Shown in pieces: positions 52,548 through 61,238 of a stretch of DNA of 64,000 nt. Both the position numbers and the translations under genes were made by a program. The DNA is taken from NCBI GenBank assembly GCA_018672475.1, contig JABHFS010000107.1, forward strand, positions 16,860-80,859, given 5' to 3'. Each line of letters starts with the position of its first letter. Position 1 is the first letter of the stretch. The notes beneath the pieces were generated by a model that was given only the letters and a program-made list of their open reading frames with translations, did not search any database and was not told where the DNA came from. Source of the DNA: Gemmatimonadota bacterium. Lineage in GTDB: Bacteria; Latescibacterota; UBA2968; UBA8231.

Positions 52548-53951
52548 ATGGACGAAATACCAAGCTATACCGGCTATTTACTGCCCCCCGAGCCCTCAAC
52601 CACTGACCTGCGATTGGCCTGCACCGACTACGCAACCATCTGCCGGGCCAATATCGTCGCCGTCGCCGACCGCTTCGAACAACGCGAAGACTACCCCTTT
52701 ATAGATACCAAACTCGACCTCAAGACCGGCCGCGACTTCCGCGCTGATGATCCGATCCGCGGGCGCGACGCGATATACGGCTGGATCCAAGGACGCGGGC
52801 TTGAAGCGCTCGCCGGCCACGCCGCCTGGCTAGCTCAATACGACGACCCCGAATCGCAAACGCTCGCCGCACGGCTGCGCGCCATAGCCGAACCGGTTCT
52901 CGTCTCCCTGCGCCAGATGCGCGCGAAGAACGACGGCCACCTGTATTTTTTTATGCGCCCCGACGGCACCCCCTTTGCCCTCGACGACGACGGCCAACCT
53001 CAGAATATCCCCCTCGACGCCGACGCCGCCAGCAATTTCAGCGACCTGTTCTGCGCCAAAGGCATGATCGCCGGCGCGCGCCTTTTGGCCGACGAGGCCG
53101 CGTTGCGCGAAGCAACCGACTACGCGCAACGCGTCAGCGCCGATCTGTGGGCCCGGCGTTTTGTCAGCGACCAACAACCGCTCGACCCGACAAACCCGAT
53201 CGCCCACGTGCCGGGCCGCTTCGACCACGGGCCGTATATGATCAACCTAGGCACCTGCGCCTTGAACGCCGCCATCGGCGACACACAAGCCATCGAAGAG
53301 GGTTTGCGCCTTATTGATTATGAGTTGGCCTATTATGCCAACTGCAATGGGCGGATCAGCGACTTTTCAGACGGGGATTTCTGGGAGTCGATCGACGACA
53401 AGGGCGCGCCCTATCGCGACGGCGAAGGGCGCGTGCTCTGTGACCCCGGACATTCGCTGGAATTTGTCGGGCTGGCGCTGAAGTTCGCCCGCGCCATGCG
53501 CGCCTCAGGTGCCGGACGTCCATCGCAATTGCGCGTACTAGGGCAACACCTCACCCATATGCCGGCCATTCTGCGACAAAACTTCGCCAACGGTTTTTTG
53601 CCCGGGCCAGGCGGGATCTGCAAGGCCTTCGACTTGGTCACGCGGCAACACCTCAATACCGACATGCCCTGGTGGAGCCTGCCCGAGACGATCCGCGCCG
53701 CCGCGCTCTGCTGGCGCGAATCCGCCGACGCGGAAACGCAGCAAACCTGCCTGCAAATTTGGACCGCCTGCCACAACGCCTTCTTCGCACACTTCATTCG
53801 CCCCGAGGTACATCTGATGTCGATACAGACCCGCTGCGAAGACGGCAGCGTCTCCGACTCCATCCCCGCCACCGCCGACGCCGACCCCGGCTACCACACC
53901 GGGCTCAGCCTGCTCGACGTGATCGCGGCCGTGAACGAGTCCGTTAGCTAA
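52548..53951 (+). CDS. (alpha/alpha)6-barrel protein, N-acylglucosamine 2-epimerase (AGE)-like
   Basis: 467 residues without signal peptide. The sequence has the rhythm of AGE-family barrels: 'IRGRDAIYGWIQGRGLEALAGHAAWLAQY' near 70-97, 'SNFSDLFCAKGMIAGARLL', 'RFDHGPYMINLGTCALNAA', 'LCDPGHSLEFVGLALKFARAM' near 300-320, 'PWWSLPETIRAAALCWRES' and 'DADPGYHTGLSLLDVI'. AGE-superfamily enzymes epimerise or isomerise free sugars or N-acetylglucosamine; His residues in the 'CDPGHS.E' and 'PWW.LPE' motifs correspond to the catalytic region. The assignment to the superfamily is fairly secure; the reaction is not. It ends two bases from the end of the convergent Gfo/Idh gene. Confidence 0.72.
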   Translation: MDEIPSYTGYLLPPEPSTTDLRLACTDYATICRANIVAVADRFEQREDYPFIDTKLDLKTGRDFRADDPIRGRDAIYGWIQGRGLEALAGHAAWLAQYDDPESQTLAARLRAIAEPVLVSLRQMRAKNDGHLYFFMRPDGTPFALDDDGQPQNIPLDADAASNFSDLFCAKGMIAGARLLADEAALREATDYAQRVSADLWARRFVSDQQPLDPTNPIAHVPGRFDHGPYMINLGTCALNAAIGDTQAIEEGLRLIDYELAYYANCNGRISDFSDGDFWESIDDKGAPYRDGEGRVLCDPGHSLEFVGLALKFARAMRASGAGRPSQLRVLGQHLTHMPAILRQNFANGFLPGPGGICKAFDLVTRQHLNTDMPWWSLPETIRAAALCWRESADAETQQTCLQIWTACHNAFFAHFIRPEVHLMSIQTRCEDGSVSDSIPATADADPGYHTGLSLLDVIAAVNESVS

Positions 53952-53952
53952 A

Positions 53953-55206
53953 TCACACGCTAGGCACCATCTCAACCGTGCCGTTTTTCCGCGCCCGCTC
54001 CGCCGCGAAGACCATCAAATGGCTTTCCAACGTCTCGTCAGGGCCCGACAGGATGCGGGTGGGGTCGCCCTCGGCCACCGCCGCGACAAAACACTGCATC
54101 AGACCGTAATCCCCGCCACCGTGCCCGCCGAGAATCGACGGATCGGTGGGATCGATCTCGATATCCCGGCGCGCGTCGGTCAGAAAGTCAAAGACTTCAA
54201 TCTTCTCGTCGTCGCTGAACAACTCGCCCTTGGTGCCAAATATTCTCGTCTCACGCCCCCGCCCCCGAGCAAACGCCGTCATCGTAAACGCCGCCGTTGC
54301 CCCACTTTCAAAGAGAAAATTGACGACTTGGTGGTCGACCACGTCGTTGTCGCAGTCGTAGACGCAACGGCCGTAAGGTCCTTCGCGCAACGCTTGTAAT
54401 ACCGCCTCTTCATCCACGTCCGGCGTCAATACGTCGACCGGCCAACCCGTCTGCCCGTCCCGCACCCGCCCCAAGTAAATCTTCTGCGCCGCATACGCGC
54501 ACTCCGACGCCAAGTCGCAGTCGAGACAACGAGCGGCAGCGCCCGCGGGTTTCTGCTCGGCGCGGAAGTGCTTGAGGTTACCGAAGGAGGAAACCTTTTT
54601 GCACGGCACCCCTAAGATATAGCGCAGCCAATCGACATCGTGGCACGACTTGGCCAACAACATCGCTGACGATTCTGCTTCATTGCGCCAGTTTCCGCGC
54701 ACAAACGAATGCGCCTGGTGCCAATAACCCACCGGCTCCAAACGCTGCACGCTGACGATATCGCCGATCGCGCCCTGATCCAAAAGCTGTTTGATCTTCT
54801 GGGTAACCGTCGTATACCGCACGACGTGGCAGACCGCCAACATCACTCCGGCAGTCTTGACCGCTTGGTGGATCCGGCGACAGCCCTCCTCGTCTGGAGC
54901 CATCGGCTTTTCCAACAACATATGATAGCCCTTCGCCGCAAAGGCCTCAGCCGGTTCGACGTGCATCGCGTCCTGGGTCGCGACGACTACCGCATCAGCG
55001 AATTTCTCCACCGCCGCCGCCGCCCGCCAATCGGCAAAGACATTTTCCGGTGCAATACTGTATTCATCGATCAGGCGTTGGCGATAAATTTCCCGCGGCT
55101 CAGCCACGCCGACAATCTGCACCTCGTCGGGATGGGCCGCCGCGTAACTTGCATACCCCGTGCCCCGGCTGCCCGCTCCAACGATGAGTAGATTTACAGG
55201 TGCCAT
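53953..55206 (-). CDS. Gfo/Idh/MocA-family oxidoreductase with Cys-rich insert
   Basis: 417 residues. Rossmann N-terminus 'NLLIVGAGSRGTGYASYA' and the family motif 'HMLLEKPMAPDEEGCRRI' (EKP near 94-96); C-terminal alpha/beta domain with 'AKSCHDVDWLRYILG' (His/Asp of the active site) and 'ETRIFGTKGELFSDD'. An insert near residue 225 has 'RCLDCDLASECAYAAQK', a CxxCx5C pattern that may bind metal. NAD(P)-dependent enzymes of this family oxidise or reduce sugars, inositols or glycosides. RBS GGAGA. The downstream-encoded paralogue at 55314-56579 shares the Cys insert, which suggests a pair acting on related substrates. Confidence 0.9.
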   Translation of the reverse strand: MAPVNLLIVGAGSRGTGYASYAAAHPDEVQIVGVAEPREIYRQRLIDEYSIAPENVFADWRAAAAVEKFADAVVVATQDAMHVEPAEAFAAKGYHMLLEKPMAPDEEGCRRIHQAVKTAGVMLAVCHVVRYTTVTQKIKQLLDQGAIGDIVSVQRLEPVGYWHQAHSFVRGNWRNEAESSAMLLAKSCHDVDWLRYILGVPCKKVSSFGNLKHFRAEQKPAGAAARCLDCDLASECAYAAQKIYLGRVRDGQTGWPVDVLTPDVDEEAVLQALREGPYGRCVYDCDNDVVDHQVVNFLFESGATAAFTMTAFARGRGRETRIFGTKGELFSDDEKIEVFDFLTDARRDIEIDPTDPSILGGHGGGDYGLMQCFVAAVAEGDPTRILSGPDETLESHLMVFAAERARKNGTVEMVPSV

Positions 55207-55313
55207 AGATTCTCCGTTCGTTTATAGTAATAAACCGCACTTTAGCCCCGGCGCAATCAGTCCCGTAACTTCCCTCCCATCATCATAATTTCCAAGCACG
55301 CCTCCGAATAAAA

Positions 55314-56579
55314 CTAAATATCACCGACTAGCAATTCTTGCACGCGCACCGGTTGCCCCCCCTCGGCGATGCTGGCATTGGCCGCCGCGCCGACGAGCAC
55401 CGCCTGAACCGCCTCGTGCAATGTCGCCATACGGCCCTGGTCATCCGCGTCCCAAGGACGGGCGAAAAAATCGGCCCGCAAAGCGGGATCGCTGCCTCCG
55501 TGGCTGCCCTCCAAACGCGGCACCTGCAACACTTCTTCGCCCTTGCGGGGATGGAAATACTTCAGGCTCTCGCCCGCCATCTCGTCCATCCCCGGCACCA
55601 TCCGGTTGCCCACGGCCCAGCCCGTATTGACCACCGAGCGGTATTCCAAACGCCCCTCGGTCCCCTCCAGCACCAACGATATGCCTTCGTAGGCAGCATA
55701 GGCCAGTAGCGAATAATTGACCCGTACGCCATTCTCGTAGGCATACGATACCGAAGCCTGATCCTCAATATCGATCTGTGGATCAAAAACGCAGCCATCG
55801 CGGTGGTAGCCATCTTCCGCCTCTGCACCCAGATAGAGCAGCCGACCGCGCTCGTCTTCATTCAAGTCGATGTGAAAGTCACACTCGGCCGCATGCACAC
55901 AATCTAGACAGCGTGCGCCACGAAAATCGCCGTTGTTGCCGTAAAAAAGTAGGCCTCCCATCGCCGTCAGTACTTCGGGCCGACTGCCGGCCAGCCAGTT
56001 CATCGCATCGAAGTGATGACTCGCCTTGTGGATCAGTAGACCGCCGCTGTTTTCCTTTAAGCGGTGCCAGCGGCGGAAATAATCCGCCCCATGGCTGCGA
56101 TCGAGGTGCTCATTGAATTCGAGCGAGAGTAGGCGGCCTATTTTACCCGTGTCCACTAGCTGCTTGATCTTTTGCTCCGCCGGCCCGTAGCGCATGTTGT
56201 GGGTGACGAACACCTCGCCCGGGGAACGGTCGGCTGCGGCCAGTATCTCCCGGCACTGCGCAGCGGTAGTGCAGAGGGGTTTTTCACAGTAGACGCGCTT
56301 GCCCGCCTGCAATGCCTGGACGATATAGCTGGCATGGGTCCGATCCTGGGTACAGACGACAACGCCGTCGGGATCGAGCGCGACAAGCATCGCCTGAAAA
56401 TCAGTGAATGTTGGCAGGGCCGTACCGAGTATCTGATTCGCCGCCGCGAGGCGCAATTGATTGTGGTCGCATAGCCCCACCAACTCGGCGGTATCCTGAA
56501 AGTCGTGCAGCAAGGGCCGGGCGTACATGCCCAGACCTCGTCCTCCCGTGCCTACTATCGCATAGCGTTTTGCCGCCAT
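55314..56579 (-). CDS. Gfo/Idh/MocA-family oxidoreductase with Cys-rich insert
   Basis: 421 residues. 'YAIVGTGGRGLGMYARPL' (NAD site), 'RVYCEKPLCTTAAQCREIL' (EKP, near 98), 'LLIHKASHHFDAMNWLAGSRPEV' (active-site HHFD), and 'CLDCVHAAECDFHIDLNED' as a CxxCx5C insert equal in place to that of the neighbour. The C-terminal part includes 'SYAYENGVRVNYSLLAYAAYEG'. The 'KASHHFD' motif is common in the alpha-N-acetylgalactosaminidase/oxidoreductase branch of Gfo/Idh proteins. RBS AAAGGG. It is likely transcribed with the 53953-55206 gene (107-base gap). Substrate unknown. Confidence 0.9.
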   Translation of the reverse strand: MAAKRYAIVGTGGRGLGMYARPLLHDFQDTAELVGLCDHNQLRLAAANQILGTALPTFTDFQAMLVALDPDGVVVCTQDRTHASYIVQALQAGKRVYCEKPLCTTAAQCREILAAADRSPGEVFVTHNMRYGPAEQKIKQLVDTGKIGRLLSLEFNEHLDRSHGADYFRRWHRLKENSGGLLIHKASHHFDAMNWLAGSRPEVLTAMGGLLFYGNNGDFRGARCLDCVHAAECDFHIDLNEDERGRLLYLGAEAEDGYHRDGCVFDPQIDIEDQASVSYAYENGVRVNYSLLAYAAYEGISLVLEGTEGRLEYRSVVNTGWAVGNRMVPGMDEMAGESLKYFHPRKGEEVLQVPRLEGSHGGSDPALRADFFARPWDADDQGRMATLHEAVQAVLVGAAANASIAEGGQPVRVQELLVGDI

Positions 56580-56648
56580 GATTGCCCTTTCGCCATTAAC
56601 CGTCTTATCAGTAGAGCCGGACCCGCTCCTTCGCCGCGGAAGTTCCGC

Positions 56649-56838
56649 TTAGCGACGTGCAATGCCTAGCATATAATCGCTATTGAGCTTGGTTTTAGTC
56701 GCCAGCGTGGTCTCCTCGTCGATGATTTTCATGAGTTTTTACGAACTCGGCGAAATCATCGGCATCGGCGGCCAGCGCCTAATACGACGCCGCTTACACC
56801 GCGACAAGCATCGCAAACAGTCCTGTGATGATTCTCAC
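56649..56838 (-). pseudogene. Possible remnant of a small secreted protein
   Basis: Minus-strand reading from a GTG with AAGGG upstream: RIITGLFAMLVAV, stop, AASY, stop, ALAADADDFAEFVKTH, then a one-base shift to KIIDEETTLATKTKLNSDYMLGIARR and a stop at 56649. The order signal-peptide-like start, acidic helix, basic end reads like a former gene with two stops and one frameshift. Not identified. Confidence 0.3.
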
Positions 56839-56928
56839 CACCCTTATCCTATGCCTGTGTTGCATAAGTAATATATAAGCAAATATAGACCATCGGGACG
56901 GACCTCTCGAAATCGTCGACAACGTTGA

Positions 56929-57186
56929 CCGGACCTAATCCTGTTCGATCTGATGATGCCCGATATCGACAGCTACGAGGCCTACCGAACCACCTTCGAC
57001 CTCTCGATGCCCAGCCTTTCCCGGCGCTAGGTTATAGAACGCCTGAGGGCCATCGCCCCAGAGGTCAAAATAGTCGTCTTTACAGGGCATGCCGCCGCGG
57101 CCAAATAATTTGCCGACGTGACTTTTCTAAGCAAACCGCTGCGCAATCAGATTACCATCCGCACCGTCCAGAATATGCTGAATTAG
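56929..57186 (+). pseudogene. Remnant of a response-regulator receiver domain
   Basis: One frame reads 'PDLILFDLMMPDIDSYEAYR' (phospho-acceptor Asp region), then TAG at 57028, then 'VIERLRAIAPEVKIVVFTGHAAAAK', then TAA at 57106, then 'FADVTFLSKPL' (conserved Lys) and a stop at 57184; another stop (TGA, 56926) precedes it. All pieces are in the same frame and in the correct order for a CheY-like domain, so this is a decayed gene with point stops. Its partner may be the kinase remnant at 29376-29816 or one lost. Confidence 0.75.
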
Positions 57187-57303
57187 CCCTTTAACGACCC
57201 TTGACAGAGGTCGGACCGCGGTCCATACTTATGCGCGTACGCAACTCTACATATATTATGTTCGCGACTACCTAATTACACTAGTAGTGAGGAGGGTTTC
57301 CCT

Positions 57304-58212
57304 TTGAAAGACTTTGAATATTGCGCACCCAAAACCTTGCGCGAGGCTGTGGCCCTCAAGGCCGAAAAGGGCGAGGCTGCACGCGTCTTGGCCGGCGGCA
57401 CCGACCTTATCGTGCAATTGCGCGGCAAGCGTTTTGCCCCCGATCGCGTTATTGACATCAAAAACATCGCTGACGTCAATGAGCTGTCCTACAGCCCCCG
57501 CAAGGGATTAATCATCGGCGCGGGCGTGCCTTGTTGGCGCGTTTACAACGACGCCGAAATCGCCGAGCTCTATCCCGGGCTCATCGACTCGGCAGCCATT
57601 ATCGGCGGTATTCAAATTCAGGGTCGGGCCACTTTTGGCGGCAACTTGTGCAACTCTTCGCCCAGTGCCGACACCATCCCCAGCCTAATGACGCATTCGG
57701 CCGTCTGCAATCTCATCGGTCCCAACGGCAAGCGCAAAGTGCCCGTAGTCGACTTCTGCACCGGTCCGGGCCGCAATGTGCTCGAACCCGGCGAGATTCT
57801 GGTTTCCCTGCAGATTCCCGGCATCAAAAAGAACACCGGCGCCCACTACCAACGCTTCATCCCACGCAACGAGATGGATATCGCTGTCGTCGGCGTCTCC
57901 TCACAAGTGGTCCTCGCCAATCGCGGCAAGGAGTTCAAGGAAGCCCGCATCGCACTGGCCGCCGTCGGCCCTACGCCGATCTTCGCCGCCGCCGCCGGTG
58001 AGGCCCTTGCCGGCCAAGCGGTCTCCGACGAGGCTATCGCCGCCGCCGCCGCCGCCGCCCAGAGCCTCGCCACGCCGATCTCCGATATGCGCGGCCCGGC
58101 CGAGTTCCGCACGCACTTGGTCGGCGTATTGGTCAAGCGCACCCTCGAAGGCGCTATCGCCCGGGCGCGCGGCAAGTTCGTCGCCAACGCCGTGCAGGAA
58201 GCCGCCGGCTAA
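57304..58212 (+). CDS. FAD-binding subunit of a xanthine-dehydrogenase/CoxM-type molybdenum hydroxylase
   Basis: 302 residues starting at TTG with AGGAGG nine bases upstream. Seen: 'FEYCAPKTLREAVALKAEKGEAARVLAGGTDLIVQLRG' (FAD-binding loop near 30-41), 'RATFGGNLCNSSPSADTIPSL' near 108-128, 'CTGPGRNVLEPGEILVSLQIP', and the C-terminal CO-dehydrogenase flavoprotein domain ('ARIALAAVGPTPIFAAAAGEALAG'). It passes electrons from the molybdenum and FeS subunits to an acceptor. First gene of an operon: this medium subunit, a short frameshifted ORF, FeS subunit, Mo subunit, MoaD-like protein. Confidence 0.92.
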   Translation: MKDFEYCAPKTLREAVALKAEKGEAARVLAGGTDLIVQLRGKRFAPDRVIDIKNIADVNELSYSPRKGLIIGAGVPCWRVYNDAEIAELYPGLIDSAAIIGGIQIQGRATFGGNLCNSSPSADTIPSLMTHSAVCNLIGPNGKRKVPVVDFCTGPGRNVLEPGEILVSLQIPGIKKNTGAHYQRFIPRNEMDIAVVGVSSQVVLANRGKEFKEARIALAAVGPTPIFAAAAGEALAGQAVSDEAIAAAAAAAQSLATPISDMRGPAEFRTHLVGVLVKRTLEGAIARARGKFVANAVQEAAG

Positions 58213-58219
58213 CAGAACG

Positions 58220-58410
58220 ATGTCGCGAGCAAAAGTCCATTTCCAGGAACTCTCCGGCCGCTATACGCATCAGGTCTGCGAAGAGGCCGCCGAATTCGCC
58301 ACCAAAGTCGGTCAAGAAAGATTAATCGATATTAGCCACAGTGCGGCTCCGCCGGGCACCACTGCACCGTCACCGTTTGGTACTGGGACGAGAGTTATCT
58401 GCAGGACTGA
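58220..58410 (+). pseudogene. Small ORF inside the hydroxylase operon, probably frameshifted
   Basis: From ATG 58220: 'MSRAKVHFQELSGRYTHQVC', 'EEAAEFATKVGQERLIDISHSAAPPG', after which the frame becomes Thr/Pro-rich and ends at 58444 just before the FeS subunit. One base shift at about 58358 gives instead 'GHHCTVTVWYWDESYLQD' and a stop at 58410, which reads like a natural protein end. Total length 191 bases (63 codons plus 2), so the two halves are out of frame. Not matched to a known family. A sequencing error or programmed shift are alternatives to decay. Confidence 0.5.
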
Positions 58411-58445
58411 CCCCGGGATCCACACCTCTGAATACGGAGACTAAA

Positions 58446-58925
58446 ATGAGCAAAATACACGTCCAGACCACCATCAACGAAGAAGCGACGGAATTTCTCT
58501 GCGAGCCGCGCGAGAGCCTGCTTGAAGTGCTGCGCGAGACCCTCGGTTTTACCGGCACCAAAGAAGGCTGCAACGACGGCAACTGCGGCGCCTGTTCGGT
58601 CACCCTCGACGGCGTCCTAATCGACTCCTGCCTAATGCTCGCCGTCGAGGCCGAAGGCAAGTCCATCAGCACCGTCGAAGGCCTGGCCAACCCCGAAGGC
58701 CTACACCCGATACAGCAGGCCTTCCTCGAGCATGCCGCCCTGCAATGCGGCATCTGCACCCCAGGCTTCCTCGTCGCCTCGAAAGCCCTGCTCGACCACA
58801 ACCCCGAGCCCTCCGAGCACGAGATAAGACACTGGCTAGCCGGCAACCTGTGCCGCTGCACTGGCTATGACAAAATCGTCCGCGCCGTACTCGAAGCCGC
58901 GCAAACAGTGCGCGCAAGCGCCTAG
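58446..58925 (+). CDS. [2Fe-2S] subunit of a molybdenum hydroxylase (CoxS/XdhC type)
   Basis: 159 residues, typical size. N-terminal plant-type ferredoxin cluster: Cys42, Cys47, Cys50 (GCNDGNCGACSV) and Cys62; C-terminal second cluster: Cys101/Cys104 (QCGICTPGFL) and Cys136/Cys138 (LCRCTGYDKI). It transfers electrons between the molybdenum cofactor and FAD. The start MSKIHVQTT was chosen for GGAGA upstream; a longer frame from 58341 is the tail of the preceding frameshifted ORF in another frame. It lies 25 bases before the large subunit. Confidence 0.95.
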   Translation: MSKIHVQTTINEEATEFLCEPRESLLEVLRETLGFTGTKEGCNDGNCGACSVTLDGVLIDSCLMLAVEAEGKSISTVEGLANPEGLHPIQQAFLEHAALQCGICTPGFLVASKALLDHNPEPSEHEIRHWLAGNLCRCTGYDKIVRAVLEAAQTVRASA

Positions 58926-58949
58926 TCTTTATCCCAGAGGAGGAACCCT

Positions 58950-61232
58950 ATGTCTGCTGGAAATGGCTACAAAGTCATTGGCACCCGCCCTGTCCGTCAC
59001 GACGGTGTCGATAAAGTAACCGGCCGTGCCGTCTATGGCGGCGATACGCGCCTGTCTGGCCTGCTCTACGGGCAGGTCCTGCGCTCGCCGCACGCGCACG
59101 CGCGCATCAAGTCCATTGATATTTCCAAGGCCCAAGCCCTACCCGGTGTCAAGGCCGTACTCACGGGCGCCGACCTGCCCAAGACCGGCGATACCATCGT
59201 CGACCTCGGCGAGGGCCCAGCCCGGCTCAAGTATATGAGCGACAACGTACTGGCCACCGACAAGACCCTCTATAGCGGCCACCCAGTCGCCGCTGTCTGC
59301 GCCAGCAACGTGCATATCGCCGAAGAGGCCCTCGATCTGATCGAAGTCGAATACGAGGTCCTAGAGGCAGTGCTCAACCTGCGCGAGGCCATGAAAGAGG
59401 GCGCGCCGCAGCTCCATCCGGACATGACGACCCAGGAGTTCGGCGAGGACACCGGCCGCACGAGCAATCTCGCCACGCATTTCCAACACAAGCTCGGCGA
59501 CCCCGACACCGCCTTCGCTTCGGCCGACGTGGTCATCGAGCGCGAGTTCAACACCGCCACCGTGCATCAGGGGTATATCGAGCCGCACAACGCCACCGCG
59601 ATGTGGAACGCCGACGGCCAGATCACCATCTGGACCAGCACCCAGGGCTCGTTCGCCGCCCGGGCGCAGACCGGCGCGGTCCTCGACATACCGGTCTCCA
59701 AGATCAAAGTCGTACCACAGGAAATCGGCGGCGGTTTCGGCGGCAAGATCCCGATCTATCTCGAGCCCATAGCCGCCATGCTATCCAAAGCCAGCGGTCA
59801 GCCCGTCAAGCTGATCATGACCCGCCCCGCCGTCTTTGAGAGCACCGGTCCGACCCCCGGCTCCCATATCAAGATCAAGATGGGCGCCAACAAAGACGGT
59901 AAGATCGTCGCCGCCGAGGCCTATATCGCCTTTGAGTCCGGCGCCTATCCAGGCGGTCTCGTCGGCGCGGCCGCAATGTGCGTATTCTCCTGCTACGACA
60001 TTGCCAACGGCCTCATCGACTGTTACGATGTCGTGCTCAACAAACCGCGCAGCTTCGCCTATCGCGCACCTGGTTCGACGCAGGCGTGTTTCGCCACCGA
60101 ACACGTGGTCGAACTGTTGGCTGCCGAGCTGGGCATCGACCCGCTCGAGTTCAGGCTCAAAAACAGCGCCACCACCGGCACCCGCCGCATCGACGGCGTC
60201 GTCTACCCGAAGATGGGCTGCAAGGAAGTCTTGGAAGCCATCCGCGACTCCGAACACTACAAAAGCGCCGCCCCCTCAGGCCCCAACCAGGGCCGCGGGA
60301 TCTCGCTTGGTTATTGGTTCAACGTCGGTTTACAGTCCGCCTGCACCGCCAGCGTCAACAACGACGGCACGGTCAGCCTCTCTGAGGGCTCGACCGATAT
60401 CGGCGGCAGCCGCACCTCCATCGCCATGCAGTTCGCCGAAACCTTGTCCCTCGATGTCGATGACGTCAGAGCGCAAGTCGTCGATACCGACTCGATCGGC
60501 CACACCGACGTCACCGGCGGCAGCCGGGTGACCTACGCCACCGGCTGGGCCGCTTACAAGTCCGCGCTCGACGTACAAGCGCAGATGTGCGAGCGTGCCG
60601 CGCAACTCTGGGAAGTTGAAGTCGACCAGGTCGCATTCGAAGAAGGTGTCTTCAGCTCGGGCGACAAGTCCTATACCTTCAAGGAACTCTCCGGTCATCT
60701 CGACGAAACTGGTGGCCCGGTCATCGGCCGCGCCACCGTCAACCCCGACTCCGGTGTCGGCGGCTCCTTCGCCGCCAATATCGCCGATGTCGAAGTCGAC
60801 CCCGACACCGGCAAGGTCCAGGTCCTGCGCTTCACCGTTATCCAGGACGCCGGCAAGGCCATCCACCCCTCCTATGTCGAAGGTCAAATGCAAGGTGGTT
60901 CGGCTCAAGGCATCGGTTGGGCATTGAACGAAGAATACTACTACAACAAGGACGGGCAGCTCGATAATTCGAGCTATCTCGACTACCGGATCCCGACCAG
61001 CCTCGATCTACCGATGATCGAAACAATCATAGTTGAGGTCCCCAACCCAGGCCATCCCTTCGGGGTGCGCGGCGTCGGCGAGGCCAATATAGCACCACCA
61101 CCGGCCGCAATGGCGGGTGCCATCGCCGATGCCATCGGCGTGCGCTTGCAGGAGCTTCCGATGAAGCCCTCCAACGTTCTCGCCGCGACCCAGGCTAGCG
61201 AGGGTCAAGCCGCATTGGCCGCGGGCGGCTGA
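58950..61232 (+). CDS. Molybdopterin-binding large subunit of a xanthine-dehydrogenase-family hydroxylase
   Basis: 760 residues. Seen: aldehyde-oxidase a/b-hammerhead domain ('RPVRHDGVDKVTGRAVYGGD', 'VLRSPHAHARI'), 'HQGYIEPHNATAMWNADG', 'EIGGGFGGKIPIYLEP' (about 257-272, MCD contact), 'SFAYRAPGSTQACFATEHVV' (near 370), 'DIGGSRTS', and the active-site Glu loop 'FGVRGVGEANIAPPPAAMAGAI' near 705-726. The CO-dehydrogenase active-site loop 'AYRCSFR' is absent (AYRAPGS instead), so this is not a form I CODH; the real substrate may be a purine, nicotinate, aldehyde or other N-heterocycle. RBS GGAGG. Catalytic subunit of the operon 57304-61502. Confidence 0.94.
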   Translation: MSAGNGYKVIGTRPVRHDGVDKVTGRAVYGGDTRLSGLLYGQVLRSPHAHARIKSIDISKAQALPGVKAVLTGADLPKTGDTIVDLGEGPARLKYMSDNVLATDKTLYSGHPVAAVCASNVHIAEEALDLIEVEYEVLEAVLNLREAMKEGAPQLHPDMTTQEFGEDTGRTSNLATHFQHKLGDPDTAFASADVVIEREFNTATVHQGYIEPHNATAMWNADGQITIWTSTQGSFAARAQTGAVLDIPVSKIKVVPQEIGGGFGGKIPIYLEPIAAMLSKASGQPVKLIMTRPAVFESTGPTPGSHIKIKMGANKDGKIVAAEAYIAFESGAYPGGLVGAAAMCVFSCYDIANGLIDCYDVVLNKPRSFAYRAPGSTQACFATEHVVELLAAELGIDPLEFRLKNSATTGTRRIDGVVYPKMGCKEVLEAIRDSEHYKSAAPSGPNQGRGISLGYWFNVGLQSACTASVNNDGTVSLSEGSTDIGGSRTSIAMQFAETLSLDVDDVRAQVVDTDSIGHTDVTGGSRVTYATGWAAYKSALDVQAQMCERAAQLWEVEVDQVAFEEGVFSSGDKSYTFKELSGHLDETGGPVIGRATVNPDSGVGGSFAANIADVEVDPDTGKVQVLRFTVIQDAGKAIHPSYVEGQMQGGSAQGIGWALNEEYYYNKDGQLDNSSYLDYRIPTSLDLPMIETIIVEVPNPGHPFGVRGVGEANIAPPPAAMAGAIADAIGVRLQELPMKPSNVLAATQASEGQAALAAGG

Positions 61233-61238
61233 ACCACC

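Noticed and set aside
56683..56871. 62-codon plus-strand frame
   Set aside because: It is opposite the possible secreted-protein remnant and has no RBS; neither strand gives an intact gene.
57776..58444. Long plus-strand frame across the end of the FAD subunit
   Set aside because: Mostly the Pro/Ser/Ala-rich shadow of the FAD-subunit gene; only its last part coincides with the small frameshifted ORF described separately.
58950..61232. Calling the hydroxylase a CO dehydrogenase
   Set aside because: The AYRCSFR active-site loop is absent; AYRAPGS is present, as in other xanthine-dehydrogenase-family enzymes.
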